DNA from: RUG334 sp045599645
Lineage (GTDB): Bacteria > Muiribacteriota > Ozemobacteria > Ozemobacterales > Ozemobacteraceae
Assembly (NCBI GenBank): GCA_045599645.1
Contig: JAZRWI010000055.1
Coordinates: 1 to 64,000, forward strand
Reading direction: 5' to 3'
DNA length: 64,000 nucleotides
Shown here piece after piece: positions 43,352-50,493 of this stretch; the stretch's first letter is position 1; every line of letters begins with the position of its first letter. Below the pieces are notes generated by a model, which saw only the letters and a program-made list of their open reading frames with translations, did not search any database and had not been told where the DNA came from. Position numbers and translations under genes: made by a program.

Positions 43352-44500
43352 ATGAATAAAAAGCTTTTGATTGCTCTTTGTGCTTTTGCATTAATCAATT
43401 CATACTCATTTGCTCAAGAAACAATCAATGCAGAAATGTCTCTTGAAGTAGAAGGCGCTGAAGCAGAAGGCTTCCGTGGAACTAGTTCTAGTAGCGGTAA
43501 TAAGAATTTTCTTGAAGATTGCTCTTATAAGCTTGATGAAAACTCCTTGATTTACAAGAATGCCGGTGAAGCTGTTGGCGGTGCTGGCAACGTAGCTGTT
43601 GGCGCTCCAAATATTACCTGGTCAGTAACCCAGGAATCTGATGACGGTAATGATGAAGTTATTAGTTCAAATAATACCAATAAACAAAGCAGCAAATGCG
43701 ATTTTACAAATCCTGGCACATATCATGTAAGCAATTCTGGTTCTCGTCAGATTTCAGATGCTACAGGCGCTGGTGAAGGCGGAATTGCTACTGCTAACCA
43801 GACTATGGGTGTAGTTGTTCATGACGTAACTCCACCAGATGTTTGTATTGCTTTCCAGGAAGCTGCTGGTGATTCTAATAACTGCAAATGCGAAGAAGAA
43901 CTTGAAAAACAGCTTCTCACCAAGATGGTTTCCAGTGCAGGCGCTCCTTTTGTAAGCAGCGTATCTGATGTTGCTGATGAGCCAACAAGCTATATATTCG
44001 TTGATGAAGGCGATTCCAGAGATAAGGCACCTGCAAACAAGACTGTAAGAGTAACCTTAGCTGGTTCAATGTTTGATAAAGATGGTAAAGCTTCTTTAAA
44101 TAGCGCTGAATTGCCAACTGCAACTCTTAGTGGTGGCGATAAGACCCGCAAGGCATCTGTTTCATCTGACGAATCAGGCGCTTTCTCTGGTATCTATGTA
44201 AGACGTAACGTTCCTTTCTTTGTAATGGTAAGAAGCATTGATAACGGCGATAAGCGCAAAACAGTAGGCTCTACAGCTGCTGATGGCGTTTCTTATACTC
44301 TTAAGGATTCAACTGGTAAAGAAGTTAGCAAGGAAGAAGACGGTTCTTACCTGTTCAGAGTTCAGAATTATCCTCGTGATAAATACGCTGACCAGCCAGG
44401 TTACGTTTTTGAAGCAAATGTACGTGATGGTTCTGGAAATCTCACAACAGTTAAATCAGATGTTTTTGTTGTAAATAACGAAGCTTCATTTGAAAACTGA
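43352..44500 (+). CDS. Secreted protein with Pro-Pro-Cys motif, paralogue 1
   Basis: A signal peptide (LLIALCAFALINSYSFA) precedes 360 residues of Ser/Asn/Gly-rich, beta-type sequence. A central motif VVHDVTPPDVCIAF is shared in form with the next gene (KDITPPTCGL). Cysteines are few and seem paired. The C-terminal part VFEANVRDGSGNLTTVKSDV looks like an Ig-like or cadherin-like strand pair. I recognise no named family. Position before a set of prepilin-like genes suggests a surface or pilus-associated protein. Confidence 0.65.
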   Translation: MNKKLLIALCAFALINSYSFAQETINAEMSLEVEGAEAEGFRGTSSSSGNKNFLEDCSYKLDENSLIYKNAGEAVGGAGNVAVGAPNITWSVTQESDDGNDEVISSNNTNKQSSKCDFTNPGTYHVSNSGSRQISDATGAGEGGIATANQTMGVVVHDVTPPDVCIAFQEAAGDSNNCKCEEELEKQLLTKMVSSAGAPFVSSVSDVADEPTSYIFVDEGDSRDKAPANKTVRVTLAGSMFDKDGKASLNSAELPTATLSGGDKTRKASVSSDESGAFSGIYVRRNVPFFVMVRSIDNGDKRKTVGSTAADGVSYTLKDSTGKEVSKEEDGSYLFRVQNYPRDKYADQPGYVFEANVRDGSGNLTTVKSDVFVVNNEASFEN

Positions 44501-44521
44501 GTCTGTGAGGTAATCTGAGAT

Positions 44522-45529
44522 ATGAAAAGTAAGTTCTTGTTAGCAATAGCCCTAGGAATTGCTTTTAACTGCTCTGCTGCTTTTGCACAAAGCGAGCCAA
44601 CTGATTGGTCATGCGGTGCTGAAAGACTTCCATTTGGGCCATCAGTTCCAGCTCCAGTATATCAGCTGACTATTTGTGGTGAAGATGGGGGCCAGATACC
44701 TGCAGAAGTAACGGAAGATGTTCCTATGGTTGTTACTGCTAATTCTGATATCTTCTATGAAAATCCTCCTGAAAAAGCTGTTGACGGTAGGGAATTCTCT
44801 CAGGCAAGATGGGTAAGAAATAAAGCCAGTGCAATCTGGATTGTAGTAGATTGGGAAAATAATAAAAGCTACAACGCTATAACTCCTGAAAACTGCGAAT
44901 TAGAACTAGCTGCTAACCAGCAGGTTATTGTTCCTACTAACCCAACAGATAAAGGTTCTTTAAACTGCCACGTATCAAGAAAGCTTAGCTATACTGATTC
45001 TGAAAGCGGTGAAGAAAGAACCGTATATGCCAACTCAAGCGCTGCTGTTGCTTTTAAAGTAAAGGATATCACTCCTCCTACCTGCGGTCTTGAAATTTCT
45101 GTAGAAGACGGTCATTCTGGAACCTGCTATCCGGTTGAAAATCCTCCGAACCAGTATCCATTGCCAAAGACAGCTGATGTTGTATTCACAGGTTCACTTT
45201 TTGGTGCTACAGAAGAAAACAAAATCGTTGAAGGCTATGAATTAGGTGCAAACATGATTGTAGCCAATGAAGACGGAGTAACTCTTCCAAAGAACGCAGT
45301 GGTTACCTTGAAGGTTATTGGTGACGATAACTTCAAGCTTGATAACGAAAAGATCAAGTTTGGTGTTTGCGCTGGTGCTGGTGGGGAACCAACTCCAGTT
45401 TCACCAATAAATGAAGAAAAGGTCGATTTCACAACATTTGTAGTTCCTCAGAACCCGTATTTCTATCTTGATGCTACAGATGTGGCTGGAAACAGAGAAA
45501 TTCTCTTTGTTCCGATAAACATTCAGTGA
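44522..45529 (+). CDS. Secreted protein with Pro-Pro-Cys motif, paralogue 2
   Basis: The 335-residue protein has a signal peptide (LLAIALGIAFNCSAAFA) and the same order of parts as its neighbour. An outer beta region comes first, then FKVKDITPPTCGLEISVEDG, a strand VVFTGSLFGATEEN (compare VRVTLAGSMFDKDG in paralogue 1), and an end YLDATDVAGNREILFV. About seven cysteines are present. GAGGTAATC before the ATG is the ribosome binding site. The two paralogues are 21 bp apart and end in a long palindromic terminator. Confidence 0.65.
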   Translation: MKSKFLLAIALGIAFNCSAAFAQSEPTDWSCGAERLPFGPSVPAPVYQLTICGEDGGQIPAEVTEDVPMVVTANSDIFYENPPEKAVDGREFSQARWVRNKASAIWIVVDWENNKSYNAITPENCELELAANQQVIVPTNPTDKGSLNCHVSRKLSYTDSESGEERTVYANSSAAVAFKVKDITPPTCGLEISVEDGHSGTCYPVENPPNQYPLPKTADVVFTGSLFGATEENKIVEGYELGANMIVANEDGVTLPKNAVVTLKVIGDDNFKLDNEKIKFGVCAGAGGEPTPVSPINEEKVDFTTFVVPQNPYFYLDATDVAGNREILFVPINIQ

Positions 45530-45534
45530 TGTAA

Positions 45535-45586
45535 TAGCTAAAATAAAAACACCTCTTTATATAAAGAGGTGTTTTTATTTTAGCTA
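45535..45586. terminator. Perfect 52-bp palindrome, probably a bidirectional terminator
   Basis: Left arm TAGCTAAAATAAAAACACC plus TCTTTAT (45535-45560) is matched exactly by the right arm ending TTTTTATTTTAGCTA (45561-45586). The arms are 26 bp with no spacer. The inner stem ACACCTCTTTAT/ATAAAGAGGTGT followed by TTTTTATTTT is terminator-like. Confidence 0.85.
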
Positions 45587-45604
45587 ATGTGGTATCCTAT
45601 TAGT

Positions 45605-46243
45605 ATGCATCGTAGAACGCAAAAAAGAAAAGGTCTTGCATTCGTTGAAGTAATGATAGCTTGTCTGTTGCTGGCTGTTATTCTTCTTCCTATGTTCAAT
45701 TTTCTTACCAGTTCCGTAAAAGATACAGAAACAACATATGCTGAAGTTATTGCTATTTCCAGAGCCAAAATGATTATGGATACCTTACTTTATCAGGTTC
45801 CATGGAGAGCTATCAGGCAGGGTAATCCATGCACTATTGATGACCCGAAGGATGAAGATGAAGCCAAAGCATTTTTTAAAGATGTTATTCCTGATATTTT
45901 TGGCGAAGGCTGCTCAGGTACTGGCGATGGAAACTTTATCGGTGACGGTATTTATACCAGTGAAGCTGGTTTTAAGTTCAGGGCAAGAGTCAAGGTTGTA
46001 GATCTTGATCATGATTCTATGGGAAGCCAGGAATTGACTTTTACTGTTAGAACCAACGGCGGCGACCATAAAAGTTTTAAATTTAACGAAATTACCTCGA
46101 AAGATGCTGACGGAAAATATAATCTTGTGAAGAAGATTGTAGTTCAGGTAAAATGGAGTCTTGCTAAGGGTAAGGACCCGCATGATGATCCGCATGCCAA
46201 GAGTATTTTCCTGGTCGGCTTCAAGTCTAATCTGGAAGGTTAA
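45605..46243 (+). CDS. Prepilin-like protein, PilV/GspI type
   Basis: The N-terminus is a type IV prepilin leader: a short basic segment MHRRTQKRKG, cleavage after Gly, then LAFVEVMIACLLLAVILLPM, with Glu at position 5 of the mature protein. The rest (about 180 residues) is a globular domain with ELTFTVRTNGGDHKS. Minor pseudopilins of this kind prime type IV pilus or type II secretion fibres. I choose ATG 45605, 6 nt behind an extended -10 (TGG-TATCCT); ATG 45587 would weaken the leader. It is first of three prepilin-like genes. Confidence 0.78.
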   Translation: MHRRTQKRKGLAFVEVMIACLLLAVILLPMFNFLTSSVKDTETTYAEVIAISRAKMIMDTLLYQVPWRAIRQGNPCTIDDPKDEDEAKAFFKDVIPDIFGEGCSGTGDGNFIGDGIYTSEAGFKFRARVKVVDLDHDSMGSQELTFTVRTNGGDHKSFKFNEITSKDADGKYNLVKKIVVQVKWSLAKGKDPHDDPHAKSIFLVGFKSNLEG

Positions 46244-46245
46244 GC

Positions 46246-46785
46246 ATGAAAAAGAATAACAGAAAAGGTATGGCAGTCGTTGTTGTATTATTCTTCGCTT
46301 TTGCAATTGCGATAATCATGTTTTTCATGCTCCGTTCCAATACAAACCTTAATCACCAGACAAAGCAGACCTTATATGAAATGCAGGCTAACTATTTGGC
46401 ACAGTCTGCTATGCAATACGGAAAACTGCAGATTTTCCTGTTGCCGAAGGAAATTTACGATTATTATTCAAAAAATACTGGAGCTTCAGATTGCTTTGAT
46501 AAATGCGATTCTGATTTGCTACCGCCATTGGCAATGTCAGCATTTTATGACCCAAAGGCCAAATATGATTTGTTTGAAAATGGCAAATCACCTGACTTAG
46601 CTTTCCCTTATGGCGGAAAATTTGCTATTACAAAATGTGATTACCTTCTTTCTAATGCCAATATGAGAATGGTTCAGGACAGCTATCGACTTGAAGTGGA
46701 AGCTTCCATTTCACATGGTCAGAAAAAAGATAAATCAGATACGTTATCTGAAGAATTTATTGTTTCAAGATTTACAGGGAGATAA
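46246..46785 (+). CDS. PilX/GspK-like minor pilin component
   Basis: The N-terminus KKNNRKGMAVVVVLFFAFAI is a basic leader plus Gly and a hydrophobic helix, as in PilX and GspK proteins, which lack the usual Glu5. The next block MQANYLAQSAMQYGK resembles the conserved AxxxAxSG helix of PilX. The rest, about 110 residues, has two cysteines (DCFDKCDSD). It starts two bases after the preceding gene with GGAAGG as ribosome binding site. Assignment is by leader and gene order. Confidence 0.68.
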   Translation: MKKNNRKGMAVVVVLFFAFAIAIIMFFMLRSNTNLNHQTKQTLYEMQANYLAQSAMQYGKLQIFLLPKEIYDYYSKNTGASDCFDKCDSDLLPPLAMSAFYDPKAKYDLFENGKSPDLAFPYGGKFAITKCDYLLSNANMRMVQDSYRLEVEASISHGQKKDKSDTLSEEFIVSRFTGR

Positions 46786-47649
46786 ATGATGATTGCTGCA
46801 AAGAAAAAGGGCTTCACCTTTATAGAAGTCTGCATGTCAATTCTGATATTATCTCTTGTATTTGGCGTTGCAGCCGGTATAATGAGCTATTCTCGAAAGG
46901 AATCTGAAAAAGGTCGCTGGATTCAGCAGAGTCTTGGTATGCTTCGTAACGCTACAAGACAGATTGGTGATAAGCTTAAGGAAAAATCTTATCCTTCAAC
47001 GCTGGTTGCTAATCGTTCCGCAAGTGATGCAACAAAGTTTAACCAGATTGTTATTTCATTTAAGGAACGCCGTGAATATGACAGTACTGGTCGTCTAAGA
47101 TTCATGGAAGTCAATCAAAATACGATATATGAAATATTTGCAGCTATCAATGATGGTTTGATTACTCCTAAGGATATGCAGATACCTCTGATGTATTTCC
47201 CGATCTGCACTCCAGAAAAGGATTTTGAAGGTGATTATAATCCAGGTGTTATCAATTGGGTACGTTTTGTATTAGAACCTGCTACTGATTTTGAATATAC
47301 AAAACGTGGCAAAATCGTAATGGAAGAATATGAAGCAAATTACGATACCCGTGAATATGAAAAAGCAAGAGCTTATAAACTTGATGACCCATTTAATATT
47401 GATACTGCCAAGTTGAAGAGGCAAAAGGAAATTGTTACTGATGTCAGCGGTGTACAGATAAAGAGCTTCGAAATGAGCAGTTCCAGAGGTTCTTACGTTG
47501 ATTCAAAATCCGGCAATCGTTCAGAAGATTTTAAACAGATTAAGAATATTATAAATTTCAAGATTTATTGTACACATCCTAAGGACGATAAGGTTAAACT
47601 TACTGACACCTGTTCAATAACTGCAAATTCTGAAGTAGTGCCACTTTAA
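46786..47649 (+). CDS. Prepilin-like protein, PilW/GspJ type
   Basis: The leader is KKKGFTFIEVCMSILILSLV, a textbook N-methylation site (cleavage after Gly, Phe1, Glu5). The 287-residue length and the globular part with strands suit PilW or GspJ. It starts right behind the preceding stop, with a GGGAG ribosome binding site, and closes the three-gene unit. The prepilin peptidase and assembly ATPase are not in the window, so they must be elsewhere. Confidence 0.8.
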   Translation: MMIAAKKKGFTFIEVCMSILILSLVFGVAAGIMSYSRKESEKGRWIQQSLGMLRNATRQIGDKLKEKSYPSTLVANRSASDATKFNQIVISFKERREYDSTGRLRFMEVNQNTIYEIFAAINDGLITPKDMQIPLMYFPICTPEKDFEGDYNPGVINWVRFVLEPATDFEYTKRGKIVMEEYEANYDTREYEKARAYKLDDPFNIDTAKLKRQKEIVTDVSGVQIKSFEMSSSRGSYVDSKSGNRSEDFKQIKNIINFKIYCTHPKDDKVKLTDTCSITANSEVVPL

Positions 47650-47756
47650 ACTGTTTTTGCAAGCACTAAAAATATTATAAGAATTTGCTAATTATAGTTA
47701 ACAAAACTTTTTCTCTATACGATAAAAAAGTATCTACAGTATAGGGAAGTCCGTTC

Positions 47757-48047
47757 ATGAAACAGAAGCAAGTACATAATAGCGTTGACGATGAAGCATT
47801 AGAATTGATTCTCTGCAAAATTTCTTCGGCAGTATGTGAGACAGAACGTCTCAGTGACAACTTCAATGAGCTTAAGAGACGTTACGTAAAAGCTTTGAGA
47901 GAGCTTGGTGTTGCTAATGAAACCAATGAACTTCTTAGAGAAGAAATCAAAAACCTTAGATGCCGTGAAGCGGCTCTGATGGGGCAGATAAGACAGAATA
48001 CTGAAATATACGGTGAAGAAGAAGTTGACCCAAGAATGGTCAATTAA
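47757..48047 (+). CDS. Small coiled-coil protein
   Basis: This 96-residue soluble protein is predicted helical throughout. Residues about 30-80 have heptad spacing of Leu (SDNFNELKRRYVKALRELG, then NELLREEIKNLRCREAALMG). No signal peptide is present. It lies alone and overlaps the convergent permease gene by 4 bp. I recognise no family. Confidence 0.6.
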   Translation: MKQKQVHNSVDDEALELILCKISSAVCETERLSDNFNELKRRYVKALRELGVANETNELLREEIKNLRCREAALMGQIRQNTEIYGEEEVDPRMVN

Positions 48048-49183
48048 TAAGTCATACCGAATATAAAGCCACTGATTGCACTGAATAGAACTACAAATCC
48101 CAGGAAAGTGAAAGCTTTCTTTTTGCCAACAATGGGAACAAGTGCAAGAATGCTCGGAAGACTGACTGCGGGTCCGGAAAGCAAAAGAGTTAATGCCGGG
48201 CCTGCGTGCATTCCATAATCTTTAAGTGTGGTTACAATGGTTACACCGACTATTGTACCGAAATACATAAGGGCACCAAGAACAGAAGATACAAGATTTC
48301 CTTGAATAGTATTATTTTCAAAGAAACCTAGAAACTTGGTTAATGGAACTTCTTTGCCTATAATGCTGCATACAAATATTCCGCCAAGAACCTTTGGGAA
48401 TATCATTATAAAGAGTGTGTAAGCCTTTTTTAACCAGAGCTGTATTTCAAATTTATCAAATATTTTTCTAGCCCAAAGTGTTATTAATATGATTTCAATA
48501 ATAACAGTGGCAATTCTGCTATAGAAACCGTTAGAGATTCCTATAAGCGAGGTAACCTTTACTGTATAATCATCTAATAGACCTGTGGTAGAGAGCATTA
48601 GAAGAACAAGCAGTAAAAAGAATACAAACAGTTGGCCGTCTGTATAATTGGTTTCTTCTTCAACAATTGTGTATTTGGATTGAATAGGCTTGTATTCCTG
48701 ATCCGGGAAACAAAGCTTCATACATAGACCGATTGCCATTGCGCTTAATAGAACCGCAATTGCTCTACCAATAAGGAATTTACCACCAAGAAGTGTCCAG
48801 GTGTAGGAAAGTGCAATCAGGTTTACTGCCGGGGCAGACATCAGGAATGTGAAGGCTGGCCCAACGCCGGCTCCTTGCTGCATGATACTTGTGAAAATAG
48901 GAATAACACCACATGAGCATACTGTCAGGATGCCACCTGAAAGTGCTGCAACAGGATAAGATATTAATGGGTTTGCATTTGCACCCATCAAACGTGTAAT
49001 TCGTTCCTTATCGAGGAATATGGCAATGGCGCCGGCTATTAAAAAAGCTGGAAGCATGCCAGAAATAAGATGGGTTCCAATAAAATCGCCGCAACCAGCA
49101 AAGCCTGCCCAGGTCCAGCCAAGATAGCAGTTATTAAGCAGGTTATGGAACTTATCTACGATGTTAGTCAGAAATTCTATCAT
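48044..49183 (-). CDS. ArsP/UPF0718-family permease
   Basis: This 379-residue protein has eight or more membrane helices. The family signature is GGILTVCSCGVIPIFTSIMQ followed by GAGVGPAFTFLMSAPAVN, repeated in part near the end as HAGPALTLLLSGPAVSLPSI. Characterised ArsP members export organoarsenicals through the conserved cysteines; others have unknown substrates. A thioredoxin-like gene overlaps its start (4 bp), a pairing seen in many genomes, which suggests redox control of the VCSC cysteines or thiol-linked export. Confidence 0.85.
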   Translation of the reverse strand: MIEFLTNIVDKFHNLLNNCYLGWTWAGFAGCGDFIGTHLISGMLPAFLIAGAIAIFLDKERITRLMGANANPLISYPVAALSGGILTVCSCGVIPIFTSIMQQGAGVGPAFTFLMSAPAVNLIALSYTWTLLGGKFLIGRAIAVLLSAMAIGLCMKLCFPDQEYKPIQSKYTIVEEETNYTDGQLFVFFLLLVLLMLSTTGLLDDYTVKVTSLIGISNGFYSRIATVIIEIILITLWARKIFDKFEIQLWLKKAYTLFIMIFPKVLGGIFVCSIIGKEVPLTKFLGFFENNTIQGNLVSSVLGALMYFGTIVGVTIVTTLKDYGMHAGPALTLLLSGPAVSLPSILALVPIVGKKKAFTFLGFVVLFSAISGFIFGMTY

Positions 49184-49446
49184 TTACCTAGTAATGCCAT
49201 TTCTTTCTTAACCCAGAGTTCAACCTTTTCTTTTATAACAGGTTTGCCCATAGAATAAATCTTGTAGCCTAGAGCTACAACAGGCGTAGAATACAAACCA
49301 AAATCTGCTGTTTCTGGTTCGCCGTCAATCAGGATTTTGATTTCGATATCGTTTGGATATTTTTCTGCTATTTCTTTGCAAATACGTTCAGTATCTGCAC
49401 AGCTAGCGCATTTTGTCTTGCTTTTTATAACTGAAACCTTAAGCAT
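49180..49446 (-). CDS. Thioredoxin-like small protein with CxxC
   Basis: The 88-residue protein has a glutaredoxin/thioredoxin-like fold: VSVIKSKTKCASCADTERIC with the redox pair CASC, then IEIKILIDGEP and the cis-proline region LYSTPVVALGYKIY. It overlaps the permease start by 4 bp and follows the secreted helical protein by 3 bp, so the three are coupled. Likely partner of the permease. Confidence 0.8.
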   Translation of the reverse strand: MLKVSVIKSKTKCASCADTERICKEIAEKYPNDIEIKILIDGEPETADFGLYSTPVVALGYKIYSMGKPVIKEKVELWVKKEMALLGK

Positions 49447-49449
49447 GGT

Positions 49450-50229
49450 TTAATTTCCTTCCTGTTTTGTATCTTCTCCGGAGAACCATTCCTGCATCAG
49501 GATTCTAGAGCGCAATTCTTCAAAGCTGGTTCTAAGCTTTGATACGTTTTGGTCTAATTCTTCGGGCGAATTGTTCTTCTTTAATGATTCTGATATTGAA
49601 TCTATTATAGCTGCAGTGTTCTGGGCTGCTGAAGTATCGTCTTCCGTGATGTATTTCTTGAAAGCGTCAAGATCAGCTGCAAGCTTTTGAAGCTGATTCA
49701 CTGCATCATTGGTTGATTTGGTTTCGATCATACGCTGCAAATCATTTAAATCTGCAGAGGTTGTTATGAAAATCTGTTTCTCATCTGTAATACCAACGGC
49801 TTCGAAGAAGGTACCTATGGTGTTGCTCAGATCCAATACATTGTTGTGAGCTTCAAGATACTGTTTATTATTAACCAGTTTTCGGATTTCACCAATCTTG
49901 CGGGCAGTTGTGCTCATTTTTTCGCGCCACTGCTTATCGTTTTTGGCTTCTTCCGGTGGGTTGGTCATATACTTCTTTGAGAATTCAAGCCATGCGTCTA
50001 AGGCACCATTAACTTCTGTTGAATAGTCATCCTTTTGAGTGTATTTCAGAGCTGTTCCAAGCACTGTCATTGAATTCATGAAGGTACGTATGGTCTTAGA
50101 GAATTCGCTTGTAGGGTTCTTAGCAGTTAAGAGCATTACAAGAGTATCGTCGCAGGCATAAACAGGTGCTGAGGCGATGAGGAAAGCTGATAAAGCTATA
50201 TATAAACTTTTGCTTATAAACTTGTTCAT
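49450..50229 (-). CDS. Secreted helical protein of unknown function
   Basis: A signal peptide (LYIALSAFLIASAPVYACDD) is followed by about 235 mostly helical residues with no further cysteines beyond the one at the mature start. CDD directly behind the cleavage site could be a lipoprotein-like site but lacks a lipobox. The helices (DLNDLQRMIETKSTNDAVNQ and others) suggest a four-helix bundle. It leads the permease operon. TTGAAA-N16-TATAAT with extended TGT ends 6 nt before its ATG. Confidence 0.68.
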   Translation of the reverse strand: MNKFISKSLYIALSAFLIASAPVYACDDTLVMLLTAKNPTSEFSKTIRTFMNSMTVLGTALKYTQKDDYSTEVNGALDAWLEFSKKYMTNPPEEAKNDKQWREKMSTTARKIGEIRKLVNNKQYLEAHNNVLDLSNTIGTFFEAVGITDEKQIFITTSADLNDLQRMIETKSTNDAVNQLQKLAADLDAFKKYITEDDTSAAQNTAAIIDSISESLKKNNSPEELDQNVSKLRTSFEELRSRILMQEWFSGEDTKQEGN

Positions 50230-50235
50230 AAGCTA

Positions 50236-50263
50236 ATTATAACAAATATTGGAATAATTTCAA
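50236..50263 (-). promoter_or_regulatory. Promoter giving a leaderless transcript of the permease operon
   Basis: TTGAAA (50263-50258) and a perfect TATAAT (50241-50236) are 16 bp apart on the minus strand, with TGT before the -10; the ATG follows 6 nt later. Confidence 0.7.
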
Positions 50264-50331
50264 TAAATTAAGAAAGCTAGAAAGCTTGATATGTTTTATA
50301 GAGGTTGCATGTTAATGTGTGATTCTATAAG

Positions 50332-50448
50332 CTTTTGGCTGTTGGCTTTTAGCTATTGGCCGAGAAAATAAGACATAAGAGCCGAGTAGTTTCTATTGCA
50401 ATTGGTCTGCTGTTCTCGGCTAATAGCCAGTAGCTAATAGCGAAAGGG
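50332..50448. repeat. Dispersed inverted-repeat segment (GGCTATTAGC/GCCGAGAA family)
   Basis: TTGGCTGTTGGCTTTTAGCT with GGCCGAGAAAA on the left and TTCTCGGCTAATAGCCAGTA on the right are inverted relative to each other. Similar pieces occur at 6155-6200 and 58755-58795. The units look like decayed 7-bp repeats (GGCTGTT, GGCTATT, AGCTTTT). No gene in the 264-bp gap. Confidence 0.6.
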
Positions 50449-50493
50449 TAATACTTCTACTGCAAACAGATATAGAAGCAAGGCCTATAAGCA

